Shown: in pieces, positions 18,105 through 28,059 of the stretch | Numbering within the stretch: position 1 is the first letter of the stretch | Layout: each line of letters starts with the position of its first letter | Assembly (NCBI RefSeq): GCF_024138165.1 | Contig: NZ_CP100000.1 | Location: 1,674,001 to 1,738,000 of the forward strand | DNA length: 64,000 bases | Direction of reading: 5' to 3' | Source of the DNA: Halorussus vallis | Lineage (GTDB): Archaea; Halobacteriota; Halobacteria; Halobacteriales; Haladaptataceae | The notes under the pieces: model-generated | Database searches by the model: none | What the model was told of the DNA's origin: nothing | The model's input: only the letters and a program-made list of their open reading frames with translations | Made by a program: the position numbers and the translations under genes

Positions 18105-18591
18105 CGGTTCTCCAAGCTTCGCTCGACGGCCTCGGACTATTGAATGTACTCAGATTAAAGGGTCCGACACTGGATCTTCACCCCAGCCGCATGTTCGTAT
18201 CACATAGGCTGGCGCATAATTGTTCGGCGCCAACGACGACCTAGACGTAGTTGTCGTGAATTCCACTATGGTTCACACTGTATCAAGTATCCGGCGCAGC
18301 CACGGCTTGAACTGCGAAATCAGATTAAGCACGACGATGACCACGACCGTCATCATGGCCACATGGAGTTTCGCCTCAATAGCACGGTCACGGGCAAGCG
18401 TCGAAACACCGAAACGACCGTCAAGAGGAAGCACTGAACGGCAGGGAAATTCGCAATCAAACCAATTAGACCACTAGGCGGTGCAGGAATAGTCCGGAAG
18501 ACGGAAACCGAAATTACGCGCGGCCATCTTCAACTCCTAGTGGAATCGGCATCAGATTCCACGGTGGTCGAAACGGGCCTTCGGTAAGCGG
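18105..18591. other. Degenerate intergenic segment
   Basis: Nearly 490 bp without an intact gene. Short open frames on both strands have no recognisable motif. The minus strand at about 18280-18390 could encode a hydrophobic stretch, but it has no clear start or continuation. Given the broken dehydrogenase just downstream, this is probably scrambled remnant DNA, perhaps left by an insertion sequence. Confidence 0.45.
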
Positions 18592-19244
18592 AGATGACCA
18601 AGTACGCCAACAACACATTCTTCGCGACCAAGGCTAATCAACGAACTCAAGAACGTCTACAGGGAGTATAACGGTGAAGCTTACAATGTCGCTGAGTCAA
18701 TCAGTCTAGACGGCCGTATCGGCGAGCGGTTCCTCCGCAGCGGCGTCGGCTGGGCGCCAATTGCTCCCCCAAGAACACGGCCGCGATGAGCGCGGCTGCC
18801 CGCGACGCTGGGTACGAGCCTTCACTGCTAGAGGCCACCGTCGAAGTGAACGAGAAGCAACCCGAGCACCTAATCGACCTTCTTGAATCACACATCAACC
18901 TCGGGGGTACGAGTGCGGCAGTCCCAGGACTCGCATTCAAACCCGGCATCGACGACGTTCGAAACCCCCGGGCGATTCCCGTTCTCGAAGGTCTGCAGGA
19001 GCGCGGTGTCGAGGTCGTTGGCTACGACCCAGTTGCGACCGAAAACATGGGCCAGCATTTCCCCAACAGGGTGCGCACACCGTTAGCCTCCACGACACTC
19101 GACGGTGCGGTCGTTGTCACCGACTGGGACGAGATCGCCGCGCTCAACGAGGAGTTCGACGCGATGGCCGACCCGGTGGTCGTGGACAGACGTCGGGTGA
19201 TCGAACAACGAAAGGGAATTACCTACGAGGGATTGACTTGGTGA
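18592..19244 (+). pseudogene. Remnant of UDP-glucose/GDP-mannose 6-dehydrogenase (C-terminal half, frameshifted)
   Basis: Successive frames give AEMTKYANNTFFATK, then LINELKNVYREYNGEAYNV and [18 protein letters not shown], then [20 protein letters not shown]. The last runs into an intact frame from 18786 with [20 protein letters not shown]. This is the central and C-terminal part of a nucleotide-sugar dehydrogenase of the UGD/AglM family, in which the CxPKD segment carries the catalytic cysteine. At least two frameshifts are needed, and a TAA lies in frame just before AEMTKYANN. The N-terminal NAD domain is missing. The locus evidently once made a UDP-hexuronic acid. Confidence 0.85.
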
Positions 19245-19397
19245 AGTTATATCTCTGAACGGTCACCTGAGAAGCAGAAGGATTCCATTCTCTGAGTCCC
19301 GTCCCAACGCATTGAAGCTTGCCTCGTCTCAACAGCGGAGGTACACCTTGAAGAAGACTTGCAACGAGCAGTACGATACAGAAGAACGGTCTACCAG

Positions 19398-21770
19398 CTA
19401 CGCTGAGACGCTGACGTTCCCGCCGTTCTGAACTGCTGACTCGGGGACCGTCACCGACCGATCGCCGATGGAGTAGGTCCCCGGGTATGGTACCGTAATC
19501 AAGAACGACCCGTCTGCCTTTGTTTGAGTCGATTTAGTGTAAGTGAATGATGTACCGTCGACGTTCACCTGCTTCGAGAGTCGAACCGTCTCATTCGGCG
19601 ACGCCTCGCCAGTAACGTTTGCGCCGGGAACGAGCGCGAAAACCTTCACGGAGCCGTCGTCGCTAGCGAACATCGCGCGGTAATGCGAAAGCCCTTCGTC
19701 GGTCGCGGTTCGCATGCCGAAGTTCCTGTGGAGGCGGACGTACATCGACTTCTTTGGAGCTTCCCGAACGAGGTTCAGGTCCTTCGTGACGACGAAGCCG
19801 ACTCGATTGCGGTGTTTCTGATACTGCTTTTCGGGATTTTGTGAAGCGAGGAATTCACGGTAGCTGTGCTGGGCGTACCGATACGATCGGGCTTCTCCAT
19901 TCACGAAGTAGTTGTACATCCGGTTTCGCCCCCACTTGCTTAGGACGAAGTTCTGGGGGTACTCCATCCCGTTCTCGTCGGAGTAGTCCGCCATCCACGC
20001 CGCAGCCTGGAACTGATCCCCATTGATCTTGACCTGCTCGTGTTTCACCGACGTCTGGACGGCCCCGACGCTGGAGACGAGCAGGAAGAGGACGACCAGC
20101 GGTGCGACCGTCTCTCGGTCGAGGGTGTCGAACGAGGGCAGCGAAACACGAGTTTCCTCCTCGCCCGGACGGCTGCTCTTTTTACGAACGAATGCGGGAA
20201 GCGCTACGATGTCGAGTTTCGCCGCGAACCAGACGAAGCCGACGCCGGCGAGTACGGCGAGGAACGACGACAATTCGCCCGAAAAGCGCCGCTGGAACAG
20301 CGCGAGCGTGAGGAACCATGTGGCGTAGGTCGTCACGACAAGCCAGCCCTCGTCACGGCGCTGGTAACCATATACCAGTCCCCAGACGAGAATCGGCAGT
20401 CCGACGAACCACGCAAGTCCGAGTTCGAGCGGCGGGCCGAGCAGGAAGCCGAGCGTTCCGCCCATCAGCGACTGAGCTTCGGCCGCACCGCCACCGTTAC
20501 CGAGCAGGACACCGAACTGCTGGTTCAGTCGGTCGCCGTATGTCGGTAACAGTGTCTGAAGAACGACTAACCCTCCAAGCACCCCTGCAACTTCGGCCGC
20601 GCCGAGAACGAACGCGGGCATCTCAGCACGGTAAATCGCCTCTGCAAGTACCGAGACACCGAGGACGCCGACCAACAACAGCGCGGGGGAGTACGTCACT
20701 ACGTCAGTGTGCCAGCCGAATCCGGTGTGCGCCAAGTGCGTGAACACGGTCGCCACTGCGAGTCCTGCGGCGATGGGCGCACTCGCGACCACCGGCGAAC
20801 GTCCAGCGCGAACGTCCGCAAGTACTCGAACTGCGACGTAGAAACCGAGCGCTCCAATCAGAAGTGGTCCTGCCTCCCAGGACATTACCTGTCCGGCGAC
20901 CGCGATCCCCAGCACGCCCGAAGCAAGCCACGTCTTCGGCTCTCGAAGCTCATCCTCCGAAACGTTCGAGAGCCAGACCAACGACAGCGCGGTCAGCGCG
21001 AGCCACGGATAGTCGAAGGCGTGGTGGTCAGCAAACCCGAGCCCAGTTCGATACGCGAAGCCCGGAACCGTCGCCAGCATCAACACCGACGCAACGCCGA
21101 TTCGCCGGTCGTCGGTCACGCGAACCGCCAGTGCGTAGACCAAGACACCAACGATCACGCCCGCCACCACCGGATACCACGCGAGCACCCACCCCGACGC
21201 CTCGGCCCCGAACAGGTTCGTCAGCCACCACAGCGTCGCGACCATCAGCGGCTCACCCTTCGCAACTTCCCCGGGAAGCCCCGACAGCACGCTTAAGTCG
21301 AAGACGCCACTCGCTTCGACCGCGAGCTGGTCAACCCAGTAGCGGTAGTAGTAGGGGTCATTCGAAGAGAGTACGACGTACTTCCCGCGAAAGACGTTCG
21401 AGATGATGTATGCTCGCATCAGTGCAACGAACGCCAGGGCACCCCCGAGCGCGACTGCCGTCTCGCGCGAAATAGAGGGAAGCGATAGCGATGGGAGCGG
21501 CACCGAAGTTCCCTTCTCACCATCCTCAGACGCCGGTTCGCCGTCCAAGCTCGCTCGCACGCCGCGAGGGTCGGAGAGCGCGTACTCGCCGTCGTCCTTC
21601 GAGACGATGTTCCGAGACACCAGTTCGCCGAAGGTACCCGAGTCGAGGGGCACATCATCGAAGGTCCACCCATCGGTTCGCTCGTCGACCGAAAGGACCT
21701 CCCGGAGGTCGGCTTCGACTCCCGGTTTCTCCGCGAGGAGGTCGTCGGTCGCCTCCCGAGCTTCAGTCAT
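19398..21770 (-). CDS. STT3/AglB-like oligosaccharyltransferase homologue with altered WWDYG motif
   Basis: The 790-residue protein has a soluble N-terminal region of about 110 residues, then about 11-13 membrane helices, then a C-terminal extracytoplasmic domain. The membrane part contains LSSNDPYYYRYW, the DxD-like first-loop motif of STT3 (DPYYY), and GFADHHAFDYPWL, which resembles the second acidic motif. In canonical AglB the catalytic domain carries WWDYG; here the corresponding place, near residue 613, reads SKWGRNRMYNYFVNGE. The C-terminus has a small beta-sandwich-like domain (TKADGSFLITVPYPGTYSIG). Start choice: the ATG at 21770 begins the conserved region; 21782 is possible. It probably transfers a lipid-linked glycan, to protein or another acceptor. 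Confidence 0.8.
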   Translation of the reverse strand: MTEAREATDDLLAEKPGVEADLREVLSVDERTDGWTFDDVPLDSGTFGELVSRNIVSKDDGEYALSDPRGVRASLDGEPASEDGEKGTSVPLPSLSLPSISRETAVALGGALAFVALMRAYIISNVFRGKYVVLSSNDPYYYRYWVDQLAVEASGVFDLSVLSGLPGEVAKGEPLMVATLWWLTNLFGAEASGWVLAWYPVVAGVIVGVLVYALAVRVTDDRRIGVASVLMLATVPGFAYRTGLGFADHHAFDYPWLALTALSLVWLSNVSEDELREPKTWLASGVLGIAVAGQVMSWEAGPLLIGALGFYVAVRVLADVRAGRSPVVASAPIAAGLAVATVFTHLAHTGFGWHTDVVTYSPALLLVGVLGVSVLAEAIYRAEMPAFVLGAAEVAGVLGGLVVLQTLLPTYGDRLNQQFGVLLGNGGGAAEAQSLMGGTLGFLLGPPLELGLAWFVGLPILVWGLVYGYQRRDEGWLVVTTYATWFLTLALFQRRFSGELSSFLAVLAGVGFVWFAAKLDIVALPAFVRKKSSRPGEEETRVSLPSFDTLDRETVAPLVVLFLLVSSVGAVQTSVKHEQVKINGDQFQAAAWMADYSDENGMEYPQNFVLSKWGRNRMYNYFVNGEARSYRYAQHSYREFLASQNPEKQYQKHRNRVGFVVTKDLNLVREAPKKSMYVRLHRNFGMRTATDEGLSHYRAMFASDDGSVKVFALVPGANVTGEASPNETVRLSKQVNVDGTSFTYTKSTQTKADGSFLITVPYPGTYSIGDRSVTVPESAVQNGGNVSVSA

Positions 21771-22889
21771 TGATGTTCGCATGCTGTGAGGGTAGTATAA
21801 AACCTGCGACAATCACCTAGAGGAGCGGTTTGACCCCGCGGATTCTCGAGCTCTACACGGCAGAAGATTGCACCGTCCTCGTGACCACGCCCGAGGTCCC
21901 GTCGGCCGTCCGCTTACTATTTTGTCCTGAGTGAAGGTATTCGCCGCGGAAAAGTCGCGGGGCAGAGAGAAATTCTACACCCCCTCAAACGTCGTTTCGA
22001 ACTCACAGAACCGACGAGAGGCACACTAGCGCAGCTAGAACTTCGCTACACCCTCCAATTCTTCCGGGAGAACGGTTGTAGGGTAGGGGTGTAGAAATAT
22101 GGAGGTGGTCAGTTTGTCTGTCGCACCGCGCGCGTCGGTACGTCAATCCGTAGATTGAAGAGAGAAGGCCTAAACGTCCAGCACGGATTTTTACGGGTGA
22201 ACGAATCGCTGAGGGCCGAATTGCCCGAAATCGACACAGAAGTGTGGGTGTATCCCCCGATCCTTCCTTTGGGAGAGTAGTCTGTTCGCTAAACGGCGAT
22301 ACCCACTCATTCGCCGGAACGAGCATTTATCCGAGAATGTGGCCCTCTCACGGCGGATCTGTGCATTCGCGTTATGTGGAGTAATCGGCGATTCTTTAGG
22401 CTGAAACCCCGGAATTCGACACAGATACCGGGGATGTACCGTCAAATTCGAGTTTCGGCGCGCTCCACATCGCATTCGAAGGTGGTTCCACATACTACCT
22501 TAGGCACGTTCGAACCTCGAATCAGTGCAGATAGTCCATCTCTGCCGTCAGAACAGCCAAAAAACTGCCTGGCATGCACGTGCCGGAACACCTGCTCTCT
22601 CGAACCTCGATTTCAGTACGCTACACCCCTTTCCACAGTCATACTCCCGGAAATCGGGTGGTTTCGTAACGAGGGTTACAGCGCCAGAAGCAGACGTTTT
22701 GACGAGAAGCAGAAGGAACGAATGGGGATAGCCGTGGTGTTCCAGAAGGTGTAGATAATCCACAAACTTGGTCAGTTCTATTCGTTAACACCGTAGAAGG
22801 AATATCGGAGGTACTAAGGCGTAAAATAATGAGCGCCCAATTGAAGGCACAGCATTTCGGAAGCGGCCTGTATTGGCTCTGCTGTATCA
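21771..22889. other. Long intergenic region (about 1.1 kb), no gene supported
   Basis: Open frames here are short and unlike proteins. Visible features are several scattered copies of CTACACCC or its complement (about 21976, 22046, 22090, 22621) and two CGACACAGA words (about 22232 and 22417). A short plus-strand stretch near 21845-21930 could read ELYTAEDCTVLVTTPEVPSA, which recalls MinD/ParA-like ATPases, but it has no start and stops quickly. The last 100 bp must include the promoter of the beta-helix gene. Confidence 0.4.
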
Positions 22890-24515
22890 ATGGCTTCCGA
22901 TACGAAGTTCTCGCAGACTGAAACGAAAAACTCAGACTCGTCTGACGTAGCGAACGAGGGCGGAGCTTCTACGTTGTCTGCGACTTCGACCGGGCGAACG
23001 CGACGGTCTGTTCTAAAAGGAATCGCCGCCGCGGGGCTGGCCGCCCCGCTGGCGAGCGCGAACGCGAGCGCGCGCTCGCCGAGCGACTACGAGGATCGGT
23101 TCGGCACCATCGTCGACGTCACCGACGCGGGCGCCGACCCCAACGGCGACGAACCCATCACGGGCGTCCTGAACGAGCACACCGACGACGACACGCTGCT
23201 CTACTTCCCCGAGGGACGCTACTACGTCGACCGGCAGTTCCGATTCACCGGCTTCGACAACTTCGGGATGGTCGGCGACGGCGCGACGCTCGTGCCCGCC
23301 GACTACTCGAACTACCGCGACGACGGCGGCAACTGGCGGATGTTCCGCCTCGGCATTCACTACCGACCGGGCCGCGACCTGCTCTTCGAGGGGTTCACCG
23401 TCGACCAGACCGCCGACAACACGGGGCTGCGCGTCATCGAGGCCGACATCGCCGACGGACTGGAGGTCCGCGACGTGAACGTCGTGGGTAAACACGATAG
23501 CGGTGTGAAGGGGCCCGGACGCTTCTGCGTCAACGACGCCGACGGTAGCGGTATCGTCGAGAACTTCAACGCCCCCGACGGCGGCGCGTGGGTCCACAAT
23601 ACGCCCAACGAGGGTAATCTTTGGCGTGGCCCGACAGGCATCCTCTGTAACCACTACAACCGCGGCCAGATTACGTTCAAGAACTGCTCGCTCGGCAGCT
23701 TCCCCGACAACGGTCTCTACGCCCTGAGCGACGGCGGACAGGTCCGCGTCGAGGGCGGCCATTACGAGAACAGCTACGGCTCCAACATCCGCCTCGGCGG
23801 CCCGAAGAGCTACGTCTCGGGGGCGACCGTCGAGGTCAACGATGGCGGCGGCCAGAACACGAATCAAATCGGTATCCGACTTGAGCACGGCGACGTGCGT
23901 GTCTACGGGTCCACCGTCAACATCACGCAGCCGAACGGGGCCGCCATCCGCACGATTCGCCCCAGCAACGTCCACATCGACCGGACCGACATCGTCGTCC
24001 GCGGCGATATCGTCACGCGCGGAATCAACATCAGTCCCAGCACCGGAAGCGTCACCATCGACGAGAGTACCATCGACTTCGACACCGCCGGCGGGCCGGC
24101 CATCCGCATCGAAGACGCGGGCGACGACCCCGAGCGCGTCCTCATCGAACAGACGAAGATTACCGGCGATGCGGGCCACGAAACGAACCGCGCGGGCATC
24201 TGGAGCAACCGCGACAACGTGAAGTACCGCGCGGTCGACGTCCGCCAGACGGGATCGAGCCTGCGGCGCGCGCTCGTCAACAACGGTGACGACGCCCTCA
24301 TCTACGACAGCAACTTCGTCGGCAGCGATACTGCGGTCTACAACGTCGGCAGTGACGCCTGGATCGAGTCCATCCGCGCCGAGACGAACAACGGCAACAA
24401 GGGTGTTTGCCTCAAAGACGGTAGCGACATCCTCGTCAAGAACAGCACCATCGAGAACGGCATCGAACTCGACGGCGTCGACGACTACCGCGCGTGGGGC
24501 AACGAGTACCCCTGA
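22890..24515 (+). CDS. Tat-exported right-handed beta-helix (pectate-lyase-like) protein
   Basis: The 541-residue protein has a Tat signal: TRRSVLKGIAAAGLAAPLAS at about residues 37-56, preceded by a Ser/Thr-rich leader. The mature part begins with VDVTDAGADPNGDEPI, the typical N-cap of pectate-lyase/glycoside-hydrolase-28-like beta-helices, then continues with short repeated turns (FEGFTVDQTADNTG, NVHIDRTDIVVRG). Such proteins bind or cleave polysaccharide outside the cell. No catalytic residues can be assigned. Its GC content returns to the high genomic level, unlike the glycan locus before it, and it stands alone as a monocistronic gene. Earlier in-frame ATGs are absent. Confidence 0.85.
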   Translation: MASDTKFSQTETKNSDSSDVANEGGASTLSATSTGRTRRSVLKGIAAAGLAAPLASANASARSPSDYEDRFGTIVDVTDAGADPNGDEPITGVLNEHTDDDTLLYFPEGRYYVDRQFRFTGFDNFGMVGDGATLVPADYSNYRDDGGNWRMFRLGIHYRPGRDLLFEGFTVDQTADNTGLRVIEADIADGLEVRDVNVVGKHDSGVKGPGRFCVNDADGSGIVENFNAPDGGAWVHNTPNEGNLWRGPTGILCNHYNRGQITFKNCSLGSFPDNGLYALSDGGQVRVEGGHYENSYGSNIRLGGPKSYVSGATVEVNDGGGQNTNQIGIRLEHGDVRVYGSTVNITQPNGAAIRTIRPSNVHIDRTDIVVRGDIVTRGINISPSTGSVTIDESTIDFDTAGGPAIRIEDAGDDPERVLIEQTKITGDAGHETNRAGIWSNRDNVKYRAVDVRQTGSSLRRALVNNGDDALIYDSNFVGSDTAVYNVGSDAWIESIRAETNNGNKGVCLKDGSDILVKNSTIENGIELDGVDDYRAWGNEYP

Positions 24516-24585
24516 TTTCGCTCGCGCCGATCCCGTACGCACCCCGATCTTTTGCTCGTGGGTTCAGGTCGTCTCGACACCGGTG

Positions 24586-24879
24586 ATGCAGTTCCATTTC
24601 GAGGATTTTTGTCGGCGTGGCATCCGCAGTCCCGAGAAGTCACTCCTCCACGCGTTCTGCCGACGGATATTTCTGGACAATCCCTACGCCCGAGTGGCAG
24701 TTCGCAATCGACAGCACGCTACCACCTTCGTGTTGCGATCTCTGCCTCTCTATCACGTCATCGTCGCGTACACGTTCGGTCACGCGTTCAACCACGAACG
24801 ATACGGGGCGTACGGCCGCGCATGGGCGGCGTACGTCCGCGACCCGGACGGACGGCGGGTCGAACTCAAGATTCACTGA
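24586..24879 (+). pseudogene. Possible VOC/glyoxalase C-terminal remnant
   Basis: A 97-codon open frame ends with WAAYVRDPDGRRVELKIH, which matches the C-terminal strand of vicinal-oxygen-chelate proteins, where the glutamate is a metal ligand. The preceding residues (MQFHFEDFCRRGIRSPEKSL...) are not recognisable as the rest of such a fold, and there is no second betaalphabetabetabeta module. It may be a decayed gene, or a chance frame. The intact VOC gene at 26640 ends with the related CFLRDPEGNLVELLEA. The remaining 24516-24995 interval contains nothing else that I can support. Confidence 0.35.
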
Positions 24880-24995
24880 AACCAGTGTGGTCCGCCACGA
24901 ACGAGAGGACTCCCGAGTGCCAAGCAGCGTCGAAGCCACCGACCCACCACGGACCGATACTATTTGGCGATTGGCTTGGTACGACGTAGCAACGT

Positions 24996-26507
24996 ATGTC
25001 CGCGACGCCCGACCGCGACTCGTTCGACCTCTGTGAGGCCACCGTCGACGATATCCACACCGCTTTCGAGGCAGGAACACTCACCGCCGAGGCGCTCGTC
25101 GAGCGCTACCTCGAACGAATCGAGGCGTACGACGACGAACTGAACGCGATTCTGACCGTGAACGACGACGCCCGCGTGCGAGCGGAACACCTCGACTCCC
25201 GTTTCGAAACCGACGGCCTCGTCGGCCCGCTGCACGGCGTGCCCATACTCGTGAAGGATAACCAGAACACCCACGACATGCCCACCACGGCGGGGGCGCA
25301 GGCGCTCGCCGAATCCGTGCCACCCCGAGATGCGTTCATCGTCGACCAACTCCGTGATGCTGGCGCCATTGTCCTTGCGAAGACGAACCTCCAGGAGTTC
25401 TCCTTCGGCGTTGACACCATCAGTTCGCTCGGCGGCGAAACCCGTAACGCCTACGCGCTCGACCGGCGTCCCTCGGGGTCGAGTGGCGGGACGGCCGCGG
25501 CGATCGCGGCGAACCTCGGGGCGGTCGGCACGGGCTCAGACACGTGTTCGTCGGTGCGGTCGCCGCCCGCGTTCAACAACCTCGTCGGCGTTCGACCCAC
25601 TAGGGGACTTGTCAGTCGGACCGGTATCGTCCCCCTGAGCGAGACCCAGGACACGGCCGGCCCCATCACGCGGACCGTCGCGGACGCCGCACGGCTGCTG
25701 GACGCGATGAGCGGTTACGACCCGGACGACCCCGTCACTGCGCAGGGCGTCGGGCGGGTCCCCGAAGACGGCTACGTCTCCCACCTCGACGAGCGCGGAC
25801 TCGACGGTGCGCGAATCGGCGTCGTCCGCCAGTTCTTTGGATTGCAGAACGAGACGAGCACCCATGAGGCAGCGGCCGAGCAGGTGACTGCCGTCATCGA
25901 GCACGCCATCGAAGAACTGGAGGCGGCGGGCGCGACGGTCGTCGACCCCGTCGCAGTCGCGGACACCGACTACCTGAAATCAGCTCGCGTCCTCCAGTAC
26001 GAGTTCGAGCGTGACGTCGACCGCTATCTGGCGGCGCTGGACGACCCGCCGTACGACTCACTGGGAGAAATCGTCGAGTCGGGGACGATTGCACCGGCGG
26101 TCGAGGCCCGCATCGAAGCTGCCGGAATTCTCGATATCGACGTCGAGGCGCTCGAGCAGAACACGGGATACCTCCGGCGGCTCGAACGACGGCGGCGGCT
26201 CGCGGTCGACATCGAACGCCGACTGGTCGAGCAAGACCTCGACGCACTCCTGTATCCGCCGTCGACGATTCCGCCTGTGGAGATTCCCGAGAACCAACCG
26301 TTCGAAGAGATGAACTGCGAGTTGGCCGCCCACACGGGTTTGCCGTCGATCGTCGTTCCGGCCGGCTTCACGGACGACGGGCTGCCAGTCGGCGTTGAAC
26401 TCCTGGGCCGAGCGTTCTCTGAATCTCGGCTGTTCGAACTCGCGTACGCGTACGAACAAACGACGAACCACCGACGGCCGCCCGAGGGCTTCGGCGAGAG
26501 TGCGTGA
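24996..26507 (+). CDS. Amidase-signature family hydrolase
   Basis: The 503-residue protein has the amidase-signature Ser-cisSer-Lys triad. The lysine is in GVPILVKDNQNTHDMPTTAG (about residue 87). The glycine/serine loop is RPSGSSGGTAAAIAANLGAV, and the catalytic serine is in TGSDTCSSVRSPPAFNNLVG. The usual DTGGSIR is changed to DTCSSVR, but the serine is kept. These enzymes hydrolyse amides to acid plus ammonia; GatA is a relative, but no GatB/C genes are nearby and the position is isolated. The ATG at 24996 is followed directly by the family N-terminal helix. Substrate unknown. Confidence 0.88.
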   Translation: MSATPDRDSFDLCEATVDDIHTAFEAGTLTAEALVERYLERIEAYDDELNAILTVNDDARVRAEHLDSRFETDGLVGPLHGVPILVKDNQNTHDMPTTAGAQALAESVPPRDAFIVDQLRDAGAIVLAKTNLQEFSFGVDTISSLGGETRNAYALDRRPSGSSGGTAAAIAANLGAVGTGSDTCSSVRSPPAFNNLVGVRPTRGLVSRTGIVPLSETQDTAGPITRTVADAARLLDAMSGYDPDDPVTAQGVGRVPEDGYVSHLDERGLDGARIGVVRQFFGLQNETSTHEAAAEQVTAVIEHAIEELEAAGATVVDPVAVADTDYLKSARVLQYEFERDVDRYLAALDDPPYDSLGEIVESGTIAPAVEARIEAAGILDIDVEALEQNTGYLRRLERRRRLAVDIERRLVEQDLDALLYPPSTIPPVEIPENQPFEEMNCELAAHTGLPSIVVPAGFTDDGLPVGVELLGRAFSESRLFELAYAYEQTTNHRRPPEGFGESA

Positions 26508-26639
26508 ACGGTATGTAGAGCAGCGGTCGAAGGGGTCCTCATCGGGTGAGTCGAGTACCGCGAACTCGACAATCAATCGCTTGCCCCCAGACCGACCAAA
26601 ACGAACACCGTTTTCCGAGTCCCAACCGCCCTATCACGT

Positions 26640-27065
26640 ATGACCGAAACCGAACCGACCGCACACCACTTCGGCGTGACCGTCACCGACCTCGACCGCG
26701 CGGTTGAGTTCTACAACGAAGTATTGGGCCTCGACGTCCTCGACCGATTCAGCGTTTCCGGCGAGGAGTTCTCGAAAGGTGTCGGCGTCGACGGCGCGAC
26801 CGGAAACTTCGCGCATCTGGACGGCGGGTCGGCCCGCGTCGAACTCGTCGAATACGACCCCGAAGGCGACGCCCACGACACAGCGCACGTCAACCAACCG
26901 GGCGCGAAACATCTTGGCGTCGCGGTCGACGACCTCGACCGTTTCTACGAGGAGCTCCCGTCGGATGTCAAAATGCTGAGCGAACCCCAGACGACCGCGA
27001 GCGGGACGACAATCTGCTTCCTCCGCGACCCAGAGGGTAATCTCGTCGAACTCCTCGAAGCCTGA
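26640..27065 (+). CDS. VOC family protein (glyoxalase/dioxygenase-like)
   Basis: The 141-residue protein contains two betaalphabetabetabeta modules. HHFGVTVTDLDRAVEFYNEV gives the first metal-ligand histidine, SARVELVEYDPEG the first glutamate, KHLGVAVDDLDRFYEEL the second histidine, and LRDPEGNLVELLEA the second glutamate. This is a complete single-domain vicinal-oxygen-chelate protein that would bind a divalent metal as a dimer. Lactoylglutathione lyase-like, dioxygenase-like and resistance functions all share this fold, and the sequence does not choose between them. It is monocistronic, 132 bp after the amidase gene. Confidence 0.85.
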   Translation: MTETEPTAHHFGVTVTDLDRAVEFYNEVLGLDVLDRFSVSGEEFSKGVGVDGATGNFAHLDGGSARVELVEYDPEGDAHDTAHVNQPGAKHLGVAVDDLDRFYEELPSDVKMLSEPQTTASGTTICFLRDPEGNLVELLEA

Positions 27066-28059
27066 GTAGAACTTCTGAGGAGCGTCGCTCCCGAGTGGAA
27101 CCTCACTGGCGTTCGACACACGTAGGGTGATATCCTCACTCGCCGTACCCGGCGAGACTTCCTCACTATCGAGCAATGAGAGTAGATGCACCACTCGCGA
27201 TCATAAGCGACGCATCGGACTGGAGGACTCCACAGGCTTCCACATTCGATGAGCGTCCCTGAGACGGTCGTTTCGCTATCGTCGGCGTCGCCTGCTGGTC
27301 CCTGTCGATTCACACTCAGCGAATTCACCCGCAAGAAGCCCTGTGTCGTGAGTCTTGGTGAAGTGTGAGCGGATGCATCCGAGAGGGAAAGAAAAGAGCG
27401 GTGTAAGTCGAAGTGCTGAAAAACGGGCGCAGTGCCCGGTGAGAAAGCAGCGTGCGCGCACTCTCTAACAGAGCGAACGACCAAGGCTCGTCGACAGGCT
27501 CACTGGTCGTGCATTCACACATGGCTGCTGTCATGCGGTTTTCCGGGATAGCGGGGCACCGACACGACAACCTATGCGAATACCCACGATTCTGCAATGG
27601 CGAATCACCGGCTATCGCCAGCGAGCGTCCGAATACCACCATCTCGTGGACGCGCACGTCCCATGGCCCACGGCCATCGAAAGACGTCACACTCTCCATC
27701 AAAACACTGGTCTTACCCTTTTTTGCGGGTGTTCAGGCCGGGTGTGAAGATTGAGTGACTCCCGGAGAAAGGGCGAGCAGTGATTTCGAGGCTGGAGAAT
27801 GGTTTGATTCGACTGTGATTCAACCGTGACCTTCTGATGAAAGAAAGAGAGCTGTTCAAGAGGAGTGCTTCTGACTGAGAATTTGGATATCGCATCTGTT
27901 TTTCGAGCGCTTTCGTATTGGTACACGAGTTTGCCCATGGCCTCGGACAACTCCTCGCTGGGCGTCCTCGACCAGGAAGAAAACTCATCGAATTAGATAG
28001 TAGACACAACTACGGCCAGTACTCTTAGTATTCTCCGGAAAGTAGTGAAATATATAACG
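27066..28059. other. Intergenic region of about 1 kb, no gene supported
   Basis: The segment is AT-richer than the genes around it and carries many stops. Minus-strand open frames at 27325-27702 and 27713-28009 have no recognisable motif and no ribosome-binding context. One of them includes SEAMGKLVYQYESARKTDAI, which looks protein-like but is too short to classify. This may be decayed DNA. The last 30 bp (ATATATAAC at about 28050) supply the likely TATA element of the PadR gene. Confidence 0.4.

Noticed and set aside
21829-21930. Fragment reminiscent of a MinD/ParA ATPase (VLVTTPEVPSAV)
   Set aside because: Only about 20 residues match, without Walker A, start or context. Chance similarity is as likely.
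23013-24542. Minus-strand open frame of about 500 codons opposite the beta-helix gene
   Set aside because: The product is repetitive, Val/Asp/Ala-rich and lacks a signal or domain. The plus strand has a Tat signal and fold motifs, so this is a composition artefact.
24640-25080. Minus-strand 146-codon frame between the beta-helix gene and the amidase
   Set aside because: Arginine- and serine-rich, with no fold motif. It overlaps the amidase start, and the plus strand there is better supported.
27325-28009. Minus-strand frames before the PadR gene
   Set aside because: Although a few segments look protein-like, they are short, lack starts and show mixed composition. I could not support a gene.
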